Below, in pieces: positions 1 to 9,021 of a stretch of DNA of 15,471 bases. The position numbers were made by a program, and so were the translations under genes. Where the stretch lies: contig NWUY0300069728.1 in assembly GCA_004151065.3 (NCBI GenBank), forward strand, positions 1 to 15,471. Direction: 5' to 3'. Positions within the stretch are counted from its first letter, which is position 1, and each line of letters starts with the position of its first letter. Under the pieces are notes generated by a model. The model was not told where the DNA came from, did not search any database, and saw only the letters and a program-made list of their open reading frames with translations. Source of the DNA: Larix sibirica (Eukaryota; Streptophyta; Pinopsida; Pinales; Pinaceae).

Positions 1-2342
1 ATCTGTGACAATAATTCAGATTTTTCTTTTTCCCAAGTCTGTTTCTCATCCTGTAATTTCAACATCTTACCCTTGTAGTCCATCATTTCTTGATATACCA
101 ACCTCTTTTTCTTGTTGTAATGCTATAAATTCAGAATATTGTACATGTTGAGTATTTGGAACCTTTAAATTTTTCTTGAGCATTTGAATAGTATTTACTT
201 TGTCATCAAGGAGTTTTTTGGTGCACTGAGTGTTTCTTGGATCTGCCCCTACAGTCACAAGTTCGGCTTGTAGTCTCTTAATTTGGACCAGATTTTATTT
301 ATTCTCCGTTTTTTCTTTCCTCAGCCGACCCTCCCACTTTCCTATTACTGATTGTAACAAATTAGAATAAAATACATCTTTTGTTTGTCTATGCAATTGG
401 ATTTTATATGGAATATCAATATCATCAAGCTTAACTTCCATGTCAGATACTTTATCATCATTTACAACTGCAAACCTTAGAGTGTTTCTCTCTGAATCCT
501 TAACTGTGACAAGGGAAATGTTTTGATCCGTCAAATTCCTTACTTGTGGGAATAACTTCTGGGTTTCTTCTAAATATTGCTTTTTTTTTGCATATTGTGA
601 AAGAAAATCAAATTTGGATTTACACTGAGAACTGGTTCTAGATCCTTTTATTTCTGAAAAAAGAATATTGTTGTATATTTATAGGTGGTTGAGAAAACAG
701 AGTATTTGTTCCTGAAACAACTGGATCTTGCTCTTCCATACTGACAATTTCCTTATGTTGTTCTATTTTAGTCTTTTTACTTGAAACTTATCCATCAATT
801 TCCATTCTATGAACCTTTGAAATATCTCTTTTATTGGTAACATTAGACTTAGGTGGTGTCTGAACCAACAATTCCAAATTACTTGTTTGTTCTACATTTT
901 CTTCGTTTACTTCCCCTTGATTTTGTTCAAATTTCAATAAATTTTCTATTTTATCTAATCCTTCCACTGTTTGATGATCAATATATGTTCATGTTTTTTT
1001 GTATTCTCTAAGATATAATTTGATGTGTATCATAATCAATTATTTTAGATTTGTGAAAATCCATGACCTTTAACAACTTTTCCACTATAGACAGAGATGT
1101 CTTATTCCTTATGATGAATGGTCCAACTTGAAGGGGAAACTTCAGATTTGATGATTTTTTAAAAACACCAAAATGTTCTTCTTCTGAATATAACCTTTTA
1201 CTGATGAATTCTAAAGCAAAAACCCTCTATGTTAAGAAGTTTGGAAAATGGTATGGTGCTCCAGTAAAACCATATACTCTAATAATAGTATGTTCTCTGT
1301 ACACAAACCAATCACATGTTCGACTTTGTGGTGTAGGATGCAACATTTATTTCATATCTTCCAATACTCTTAGTAGTTTAGTGTCGAAAATAATTCCGTA
1401 AAATTATGACATGATTGGATTGGTAAATTCAAACATATTGATCTGCTTTGGAAGATCGGAAGAGAACATGGCGCCGAGAAACTTCAATTCAGAAACATTT
1501 GAGCATAAGAACAAGTTTAGGAGATAAGACTGATATTTGAAATGTTTTAATTCATGGAAATTCACCAACTTAGTGTGAATAGCCTAATCCAGGAACTCAT
1601 CAAAATTAAAGCAACATGTTGGACTTCACTCTGACTTAGGTGAATTTACTTGCATAAGGAAACCTAACATAACTTTGATGACCGACTTATCATTATCGAG
1701 AGCTAAAAATTATTTCAACAAGGACAAGACAAACTGAACATATTCTCGAAAGACATCAATATTCAAAGGAAAGGAAAGGTTTTTATGTGGTTGATCAATT
1801 TTCAGAACCTACAACATAATTTTTTTTTAATCTTCCAGGGTACAACTAATATACAATTTGACCAAGACTTCTTCACTAAATGACTCAGGGTTTTGGGGAA
1901 AATTTTTAGGTTAACCTAAGACCTCACGAATAGTCTATGCATTGACTCGATAGCTGATTTTGGTCGTATTAGCATTTATAATTACCCTTTCGGTCCGTGA
2001 GTAGTTTTCCGCACACCAACCAATGAACTTGGGGAAGTGTAGGGTTTGTTCGACACAAAAATAGTACAAAAAAGAGCTAAAAACGTTCAATACGTCTCTT
2101 CCTTGTGACTTAAACTCCATTAATTTCTCTTTAGACNCGATGCAGAAATAGTACAAAAAAGAGCTAAAAACGTTCAATACGTCTCTTCCTTGTGACTTAA
2201 ACTCCATTAATTGTTCTTTGGACTGTGAAAGGCTACCTATAGACAAAACTGGGTCGAAAACGTCTCTCTGTCTATCAACTATAACTTCTTCTTTTTCATC
2301 TAAACCTTCGCAGAGTAACACAAATTCTTGAATTTGCTCCAT
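1..2342 (-). pseudogene. LTR-encoded reading frame, copy in the 3' LTR (partial, decayed)
   Basis: This is the second copy of the reading frame described at 10357-13612. The conserved start is the ATG at 2342-2340 (protein begins MEQIQE), which matches the ATG at 13612 in the other LTR. An upstream ATG at 2402 exists only in this copy. The frame is open from there to 1935 apart from an N at 2137. It ends at a TAG whose counterpart in the 5' LTR is CAG (Gln), so this stop arose after insertion. Lower pieces at 295-534 and 67-258 encode the Lys/Glu/Gln-rich, coiled-coil-like part. Several frameshifts break the rest, and the C-terminal third is outside the window. Function is unknown. Confidence 0.7.
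2051..2223. repeat. Tandem duplication of 86 bp around a single N
   Basis: Positions 2051-2136 and 2138-2223 are near-identical 86-bp units separated by one N at 2137. The core 2059-2125 equals 2146-2212 exactly (67 bp), and about six mismatches fall near the unit ends. The spacing of 87 bp equals 29 codons, so the frame inside the LTR reading frame is kept. The 5' LTR has one unit here (about 13419-13500). The N at the junction suggests an assembly join of overlapping ends, but the mismatches leave a real duplication possible. Confidence 0.85.
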
Positions 2343-2515
2343 AAAGATAGGAAATTTGAAAACACAAAGTTTTGAGCTTCCTCTGGACGGAACTGCAAAC
2401 ATGAAGAGTCTGAAGTATTATGCATATCGTTGAAAAATAAGACTGAGGTGCTATTGTCAGCTCTCGTTCATCCACGAAGCACATAACAAAATACCATTTT
2501 AAATTTCCGACAAGT

Positions 2516-2526
2516 CTTTATATATA
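2516..2526 (-). promoter_or_regulatory. TATA box of the 3' LTR promoter
   Basis: On the minus strand this reads TATATATAAAG. It lies about 575 bp inside the LTR and about 175 bp upstream of the conserved ATG at 2342. The other LTR has TATATAAAAG at the corresponding place (13798-13789), with conserved flanks. It is the best candidate for the LTR core promoter and for the U3/R boundary about 30 bp downstream. The transcription start itself cannot be seen. Confidence 0.6.
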
Positions 2527-3101
2527 ACCAATGCTAAAGTGGTTTCAAAGATCGCAATAGGTGGTTTAACCTCAACCACTTTTGGTAGCGGGCTTCACAA
2601 ACAATTGCCACATGGTAGGTGGTTTTATTTCCACTCCAACCTTTGATTTTTAACTCCCGTGATCTTTCCCATCGTGAAAATTCTCTCTATCGTTGATCTA
2701 CTTCAAATGCGGTCTGCACCATTGATCCGATAGTCACTTATATGTTTTGACTTTGGTCTTATTCACTTTATCTTTTAGCGCTTCCTGCCCTTTTCCATTG
2801 GCCATGTCCTAAATTCATATGTATTTAAAGGTCTCCCTGCACTCCTTTTTCCTTGGCTGCTGGTCATAGCCCCTGATCCCATGCATTTTAAATTTATCCT
2901 TTTTTCCTTATCAAACCTTTCTTTAAGTACTTTTAATTTTTTAATCTTTGATCTTGTTTCTAGATATAGATTGAATTCCCAATTTCGAACTATAATTTTA
3001 TGTGACTTATCATTATTCTATCTAAGCATTAATTTTATTATTTTTCAACTTTAGATGACATCAAAGTCACATAAATTCTCCAAAAACTTTGCATGTTAAC
3101 A
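2527..3101 (-). promoter_or_regulatory. U3 region of the 3' LTR
   Basis: This is the LTR stretch from its minus-strand start to the TATA box, about 575 bp, and it aligns with 13799-14376. It contains a minus-strand motif CCACCTACCATGTGG conserved in both LTRs, partly resembling G-box/E-box elements, and an imperfect tandem pair at 2778-2890. No convincing conserved protein is seen: the frame open in the other LTR at 13970-14209 is broken here. Confidence 0.55.
2778..2890. repeat. Imperfect tandem pair in U3 (3' LTR)
   Basis: Units at about 2778-2827 and 2839-2890 share a GC(G/A)C start, a TTTTC-TTGGC core, a (G)GTC-TA segment and an ATG-ATTTA end, about 60 bp apart. The same pair is present in the 5' LTR at 14051-14162. 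Repeats of this kind in U3 often carry enhancer elements; that role is inferred here. Confidence 0.5.
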
Positions 3102-3472
3102 ATGGTTCCACTGGGGATGCTATCCTCCATGTGAGGTAGTAAAGAACCTGTAGATGAAGTTCATATTCCTTTGGGCCATCTTTAAACATTTTACCTTGTA
3201 ACTTGTAAACTGACCTGTGACTTTCTCTTTCCCAAACTTTCAGCTGGAAACAAAATTGGAATTTGGAAACCAAACTATATACTGATGAAAATATTACTAC
3301 TACAATATGAAAACATATATTGAAAACTGAACTAATGTGCTAAAAATGATGCTTAATTTTTTAGCTTATTCACAAACAATCATCTGACCTGCTGAGATAT
3401 CTGCAACTGAAAAAACCAACCAACTATAATGAAAATGTACAATAAATATATATAATGAACTCCTTAATTTCT
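3102..3472 (-). other. Internal 3' tail between integrase and the 3' LTR, with a possible short exon
   Basis: This is the untranslated stretch after the integrase stop. The first 230 bp (minus direction) are AT-rich with no coding signal. At 3255-3244 the minus strand reads TTTTGTTTCCAG, a good plant 3' splice site. An open frame of about 47 codons follows (3243-3102) and includes residues GPKEYELHLQ and LTWRIASPVEP. It runs without a stop into the LTR. I do not recognise it. No clear polypurine tract abuts the LTR; the nearest purine-rich run (GGGAAAGAGAAAG, minus) lies at 3222-3234, about 120 bp away. The tract has decayed or is atypical. Confidence 0.45.
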
Positions 3473-4670
3473 TCAAGTATAATAGTGCTTTAAAAACCTC
3501 CCACTGACTGGGCTTCCACTAACTGCTTCTCCGTTCAGGTCATTGAAAATGAATGCATTACTTCCTCGATAAGCAACTACTATATATGGTCCTTTCCACA
3601 AATGATCAAACTTTTTAGCACTATCTTCATTTCTGGTATCCCATTTTAACACTAAATCGCCAATTTGGAAATCATCAACCTTTGTTTTTTTATCAAAAAT
3701 CTTTTTAATCTTTTGTTGAAAAAATTGAGTTTTATCATATATTGACTGTCTCATTTCTTTAACTTCAATCAACTAATTAATTCTTCTTTAGGTATCATTA
3801 GGTTATTCTTCTCAATCTTGCAAAAACTTCATCACAAGTAATCCTAGAGAGGGAGGAAAAATTACATCTATTTCATAAACCAGCAGAAAATGTGAAGTAT
3901 CAATAGATCTCTTTGTACTGATTTTGCCTGCCCACAATGCATATTTTAATTTGGCATTCCATGCCTTTTTGTTATCTTGTAGTATATTTTTTATAATTAT
4001 GACCAAAATTTTATTTGATGATTCAACTAATCCATTCCCTTGAGGATAATAGGCAGTAGAATGATTCAGATTGATATGATAGTCCTGGAGAAAGCTAATC
4101 ATTCTTTTGGATTTAAAGGCTTGTGCATTGCCTCTCACTATTATCCTAGGATATCCAAATCTTGAAATAATATTTTCCTCCAAAAAATTAACTATAACAG
4201 TATCTTTAGCTCTTTTGGTAGGTATGGATTCTTCACATTTTGTGAAGTAATCTATGGCAGTTAAAATCCATTTATGGTGTCCTGAATATGTGGGATTGAT
4301 CTCTCCAATGAAATCGATCCCCCATTGATGGAAAGGGGCTTCTACTAAGATAGGTTTTGAAGGTAAGGGCAACAATTTACTTTTCCCATAAAAAATATGA
4401 CATTTATGACAAGTTGCAACTTCTTTATATACATCTGAGAACATGATTGGCCAGTAAAAAAATGACCCTTCAATTTTTTTTAACAGTGGTTCTCCATAAA
4501 TGATGACCTCCGCAAATACAATGATGAAACTCTTTCATAGTTTGTACGGCTTCATTTTCAAGTAAACAATTCAATAACATTCCGCCTAGATCTTTCCAAT
4601 ACAGATAACCATTCATGATACCGAATTTTGATGCTTTCATTTTAATTGATCTAATATTGGTTTTATTCAT
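3473..4670 (-). pseudogene. int: Integrase (zinc finger, DDE core, GPY/F end), decayed
   Basis: Integrase joins the element cDNA to host DNA. The N-terminal HHCC zinc finger is split: its His part (FHHCICGGHH) is in the piece at 4670-4470, and its Cys pair (TCHKC) is near the start of the piece at 4444-3812. A +1 frameshift in an 8-T run (4474-4481) separates them. In the 4444-3812 piece the first catalytic Asp is present (WGIDFIGE, residue 44). The second is Gly (residue 105, in RGNAQAF, where TDN is expected). The Glu is present (residue 141, PQGNGLVESSNK), with DD35E spacing. Four in-frame stops at 3812-3775 interrupt the link to the C-terminal domain (3772-3473), which has DLVLKWD and the GPY/F motif LWKGPYIV. 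No chromodomain follows, so this is not a chromovirus. Confidence 0.92.
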
Positions 4671-4699
4671 CCATCGAGGGGCTTGTAAATTCTATAAAA

Positions 4700-5240
4700 C
4701 ATAAACGATGTTATTATACAATGGTGAAAAGAAAAAATCTTCACATACTTGCATTTATGATCCTGCTTCTGTTTCATCTGGTACAACTAAGATGGAATTA
4801 ATTCCCAATGTATCACAGTTCGATTCAACCATTAATTTTGCTAAACCCTATCCTTTAATCAACTTAGTTGGTCTCATTTCCAAGTCATATTCCAAAACCA
4901 TCACACTCCATTTCCCTCTTCATCCTCCAAGATCCGGTTGATTTAAGATTTCCTTCACCATGTTGTTTGGAACAAAAGCAATAATATGTGACTGTAATAT
5001 ATAAAATATGAAATCTTTTATTGATTTTATTAGGGCATAAGATTGCTTCTCCATGATGTTGTATTTAAGTTCAGCATCGCACAATGCCCTACTGAAAAAA
5101 GCTATGGGATGTTCCATATTTTGATCATTCTTCTGTAGTAAAAATCCTACAATAGTATGCTCCGATGCAAAAGAGAATATCAAAAAATCTTTTGTGAAAT
5201 CTGGATTGACTAAAACTGGTGCTTCAGATATAGCTTTTTT
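4700..5240 (-). pseudogene. Degenerate gypsy-type RNase H domain downstream of RT (tether-like)
   Basis: This occupies the usual place of the Ty3/gypsy RNase H. The fold signature is clear at 5183-4920: FSFASEHTIVGFLLQK, HPIAFFSRAL, ELKYNIMEKQ and a Tyr-Ile-Leu stretch. All catalytic acids are gone: the first Asp of the usual TDAS is Phe (SFAS), the Glu of the EKE motif is Gln (EKQ), and the Asp of TDH is absent (FVPNN). It is therefore probably structural, like the retroviral connection domain, with activity supplied by the second RNase H at 6385-7077. A TGA at about 4920 and further stops interrupt the linker to integrase, recognisable as far as about 4700. Substitution during decay of this one copy is the alternative explanation. 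Confidence 0.8.
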
Positions 5241-6384
5241 AATTCCATGAAAATAATTTTTTTCTTATTTAGTCCATTTGATTTCATTTTCCTTTCTCAA
5301 CATATAAGTAATAGATTTCATGATCTCTGCAAAATTTGGGACAAACCTTCTTAAAAAATGTATTCTTCCATTGAAAGACTGGTTTTCTTTCTTGATTCTA
5401 GGAATATCAATTTTTTGAATTGATGATACTCTATTTGGATCAATTCTTGTCCCTTTCTTTGATAATACATGTCCTAGTAAGATTCATTTTTGGGGTTAAG
5501 AGAGATACCAATTTTTTTACACTTTAGAAAAACTTGCTTCAAATGTTTTAAATGATCATCATCATATTTAGAATATATTGTTATATAATACATATAGACA
5601 ACAAGGAATTTATCCTTCTCTTCTGCAAATGCTATATCCATTGCTCTCTGGAAGGTCACTCCTGCATTCATCAATCCAAATGGCATCTTTGCATACATGA
5701 AGGTTCCCCATGGTGTAGTGAAAGCTGTCTTTTCTTAATCATCCAGGTGTACTTTAATTTGATTATACCCTGAAAAACCATCATGCATTGACATTCTATC
5801 TTCTCCAACAACCTTTTGTAGAATATGGTCCATTTTGAGAGGGGGCTAATTCTCTTTTAAGGATACTTTGTTCAAATTTTTGAAATCTACACATAATCTA
5901 ATTTCTCCATTCTTTTTTCGGACTGGGACCAAATTTGCTACCCACTTAGAAAACCTCAAAGCAACAATAATATTTGCATCAAATAACTTTTTTACCTCTT
6001 TTTCAATGAGAGGTAAATTTTTTGGATTTATCCTTCTCAATTTCTGTTTGAATGGTTTCTCATCTTTCTTAACATGAATAACATGTTGAATGATGCTTGT
6101 GTCATACTCCTTCAAATCTTCATAGCTCTAGGAAAATACATATGAGAATGTTTTCATCAGTTCAATATACTTATCCCTTTTTTCAGGTGTTAATGACTTT
6201 GATAGTTTAATCATTTTCAGATTCTAATATATCCCAATGTTAATATATTTTACTTCATTGTTATTGGGGGTGACTTTAGGATTCCTTGCCACATCATTAT
6301 TATCAAAAAAATTCTCTTAGGGAACTAATCCTTTAGGAATACACTTGTTTTTTAATTCAATAATTTATTTTCCTCCAATATTAT
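5240..6384 (-). pseudogene. rt: Reverse transcriptase, decayed, active site YMYY
   Basis: Reverse transcriptase copies the element RNA into cDNA. The region begins with the conserved RT-upstream linker (IPKGLVP, LTPEKRDKYIELM, YDTSIIQH). The fingers motif WVANLVPVRKKNGEIRLC is at about 5945-5890, the first catalytic Asp is in HDGFSGYNQI, and the PFGLMNAGVTFQRAMD motif is near 5690-5640. The YxDD box at 5596-5585 reads YMYY, so both catalytic aspartates are Tyr and the enzyme cannot work. From 6115 to 5474 the frame is one, with in-frame stops TAG near 5847 and TAA near 5737, plus others upstream. After 5480 a short deletion changes frame, and the thumb/connection continues (about 5470-5240) with LLGHVLSKKG and later a stop. 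Confidence 0.93.
5585..5596 (-). other. RT catalytic box mutated to YMYY
   Basis: The four minus-strand codons TAT ATG TAT TAT are in frame with the RT motifs on both sides (VVYMYYITIYSK context). The family expectation is Tyr-x-Asp-Asp. Changing both Asp codons GAT to TAT needs two identical G-to-T transversions in adjacent codons. Confidence 0.85.
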
Positions 6385-7077
6385 TCAAAATATTTTGAGG
6401 ATCGGGACCCAACCTTCAACATTAATAATCCTCTTTTTATCATGTAATGTATCTCTTTTTTCTTCATCAATCTGTGTATTAACGAATTCATCAGTAAACT
6501 CTATAAACCTATTGATTTGTTGATCATCTTCGAAAACCTGCCAATACTTCATATTATCTGGAATTGAAGGCCTATTCTTGACTTTGATTTCATACTTTCT
6601 ATTAGGATAGATTGGAATTTTAAAAGTACTAGCTGAAGCGACCAATTTATCAACAATATTGTTTTGTTCTCTTGGGATCAAAGAAATTTTATGTTCAGTA
6701 AAGAAATTTCCAAATAAATCCCAAAATTAGTTCCTGTATGCTCTCATTTTTGGATTTTTTGTTTGGTAGGTACCATTAACTTGGTTAACTACTAACTCAT
6801 AATCTCCATGTATAGCAATTCTTTTGGCTTTCGATTCTTTGAAGATATTCAGACCCAAAATTAAAGCTTCATATTCAGCATCATTGTTCGTGCATTCAAA
6901 AGCCAATTTAAAAGAGTGAAATGTAGAATCATTACTTGGGGACATTATCCATATACCAACACCAATGCCTCCTTTGCTAATAGCTCCATCAAATTTGATA
7001 ATCCATAAACCTTCAACATCAAGTTCCTTCTTTAAAATTTGCTTTTTATCAAACTTTAACTGACTATTTTGTTCAAA
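6385..7077 (-). pseudogene. Archaeal-like RNase H (aRNH) located between protease and RT
   Basis: This is a type I RNase H that would degrade RNA in RNA:DNA hybrids during reverse transcription. All four catalytic acids are visible in order: Asp in IIKFDGAISKGG, Glu in NNDAEYEALILGL, Asp in AIHGDYELVVNQV, and Asp in IPREQNNIVDKL. The last motif follows an in-frame TAA (about 6729). The domain core spans about 7010-6600. A family-typical linker follows, with RPSIPDNMKYWQVFEDD, ending in a stop at 6385. A +1 slip in an A run (7075-7080) puts it out of frame with the protease, and another shift near 6390-6400 separates it from RT. In classical Tat elements a second RNase H lies after the gypsy one; here it precedes RT. 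Confidence 0.88.
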
Positions 7078-8169
7078 AAATTTGAGGATTGTTTAAGTCT
7101 AATTTTCTAGGACAGATATCATAATAAAAAATAGAAGAGCCAATATTTGTATCAAGAGCACAAATAGGATGATTTTCTGGCTTATTTTGATTGCTAACCA
7201 CGTATGCCAATTGATTTTCTCTATATAACCTCCTATGATCGCCAACCAAATGAATAGTAGCATATGACATATCCATCTGTAAAATTCCTTTCAACTTAGA
7301 TGCCCATGATCTAAATAATAACATCCCACATTTGGGTGGAATGTTTGCAACTACCACATCCATAACCATACTCTTAGCAGGAATTTGAGTTAATGATACC
7401 ACCAAATATTTAATCAGACCTAAACATATTACTTTCCTTGAATCAAAATAAAACAGATCTTTATAAGTCCTAGTAAAGTCTAATCCTAGACTTTCCACAA
7501 CAACCTTTGGCATAAGATTATGGGGATGCTCCTGAATCTAACATAGCATTTTGAAGGATCATATCATGAATATTCAAATTGACGTAGAATGGGGGTACAT
7601 CTTCACTAGTGTATTCATTTTTAGGACCAAAAACAATAGTAGGAGTATCATTGTGAAGTTCCAAATTATCAGGTTGCTCATCTTCTCCTTTCACCATTTT
7701 GAAAATTTGATTCTTGTACTCAGTGTTTTTTAAGAGTTTGTTGAACGGGATTGAAATCTTAATTTTAGAAATTTCATTCTGAAGGTTAAAGGGTGACTGA
7801 GGTTTTTTTGCTTCTTTTACATTAATGTATTTCTTTCCTTCTGGAGACTTCTTAGGTACATCGTTCTTTGGATCATCTTTAATATGAGCTTCTTGATTTT
7901 GTTGACTTGCAGAAGGCTGATCAGTAGAGGATTTATTTGAATTTACACCAACATTCTTATTTCTGAGATTGTATCTCATTTTAAAGTTGATTACCGCATT
8001 CTGATACCCTGTTTGGTACTGCTCTGACTCTTGTTCTAACATAATTTATTCATTTCCTCAAGCATCACTTTCATAGTCTTCTCTGGTTAAATAAACATTA
8101 GGTTCAGAATGATCAAATAGATGGATTTGATCCTTAGGAAATCCTACATCTTCTTCAACAACATAATTT
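7073..8169 (-). pseudogene. pro: Gag-protease linker and aspartic protease (AP), frameshifted
   Basis: The protease would cleave the Gag-Pol polyprotein. From 8169 to 7518 the frame holds a basic stretch (KMRYNLRNKN), a long hydrophilic Lys/Pro-rich linker, then a folded part with FYVNLNIHDMILQNAMLDSG. The catalytic Asp is in DSGA (codon about 7538-7536). One extra base in a G run (7520-7523, plus strand) breaks the frame right after it. The remainder continues in another frame from 7513, with LMPKVVVESLGLDFTR, the flap region, and the family-typical PPKCGMLLFRSWASKLKG and QMDMSYATI. Two stops near 8069 and 8054 precede the ATG at 8042. The 7513 ATG is not a true start. Confidence 0.88.
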
Positions 8170-9021
8170 TTCAGAGAAAGGGGGCCTGCTTTGTTGGTTA
8201 GCTTGGTTTCTCTGGTCTTCTGGATTCCTTTGGTCTCTTTTCCTTATCTGAGGAATAGGAGGCCTTCTGAAGTTAGGATTTCTAATTTAGGGTTCTGTTT
8301 GTTCTTTGATAACATGCCTATTTTGTATGGAAAGTCTTTCCACCAATCTTTCCATTGTTCTCATCATCATATCGAACTTAGCATCTATAACTTGAGATGT
8401 GGAAGGTTGGTTTTCTTCCCTTAGTTTATTTTTATCAACTTCCACTTTTTGTTTCATTTTTCCAGATTCCATAAGATTCGCTTCTACTTCCACAACATCT
8501 CTCAACATATAAGGGAAAGTTGCAGACTTCCTTTCTCTTAATAACAATGCAAAATCACTCTCAAAGGCATTGGCATAATGCAATTTAGCAGCTCCAATAG
8601 GAGGCTTGATATCAATTGGGTTTGAGTTGTATAGCTTCAAAAATCTAGTAGAAAAATCCTGAACAAACTCTGCATTCTTCTTTTCCAGGTTATCATATCG
8701 GTTCAAGATCTGCAAAGGGATTTTCTTGTCTTCCCATCTCTCAAGGAAAGCTGTCTCAAAATCATTATAATTTTGTATGCTCCTTGATTGAAGCACTCTA
8801 AACCACTTTTTAACTTCTCCAAAAAAACTTTGGGCCAACAATCTCATCTTAACATCATCATCATCAACTTCCTCCAAATCTACGAAATAACTAAACTTAT
8901 CTAGATGTTGTTGTGCAGTAAAACATGCTTCCCCATCGAATAAAACAATTCTCTGAGCATAATAATGAGGAAGATCATGTAACACAATAGGTAGAGCAAC
9001 AAGATAAAACCTAGTAGCCAT
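8170..9021 (-). pseudogene. gag: Gag (Retrotrans_gag type), decayed
   Basis: Gag forms the virus-like particle that packages the element RNA. The best start is the ATG at 9021 (protein begins MATRFYLVALP), the first Met before the conserved core. Residues about 25-190 match the plant retrotransposon gag domain: FDGEACFTAQQHLDKFSYF, VKKWFRVLQSRSIQNYNDFE, LERWEDKKIPLQ and FVQDFSTRFLKLYN. A Lys/Glu-rich tail and a possible helix (KFDMMMRTMERLVERL) follow. A TAA at 8287-8289 interrupts; beyond it the same frame continues with IRNPNFRRPPIPQIRKRDQR, basic and proline-rich, to about 8170, where a +1 slip in a T run changes frame. No CCHC zinc knuckle is visible. A Pro-rich in-frame stretch upstream (about 9090-9022) has one stop and may be an original N-terminus. 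Confidence 0.9.

Larger units (their letters stand above)
1..3101 (-). repeat. 3' LTR of the Ty3/gypsy element, truncated by the window edge
   Basis: Positions 1-3101 align collinearly with 11340-14376 in the same orientation, roughly 85-90% identical by eye with small indels. Similarity stops abruptly on the right at the shared end TGTTAACA (3094-3101 and 14369-14376). On the minus strand this makes the LTR begin TGTTAACA, a canonical TG start. Integrase ends about 370 bp upstream in the element's direction, so this is the 3' LTR. The other LTR is about 4.73 kb, so about 1.7 kb of this copy should lie left of position 1. The divergence from the 5' LTR indicates an old insertion. Confidence 0.9.

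Noticed and set aside
1204-1401. Plus-strand open frame of 65 codons, matched by a similar one at 12571-12768
   Set aside because: The two match only because they lie at equal places in the two LTRs. They are antisense to the LTR reading frame, whose minus-strand piece at 12576-12803 explains the sequence better.
3103-3120. TGG-starting sequence one base after the 3' LTR end on the plus strand, like a primer-binding site
   Set aside because: I cannot match it to a tRNA 3' end, and the coding strand requires a polypurine tract here. The real primer-binding site is at 9626-9643.
3473-3772. Chromodomain at the integrase C-terminus
   Set aside because: The end has the GPY/F module and stops soon after; no chromodomain-like aromatic cage motif follows.
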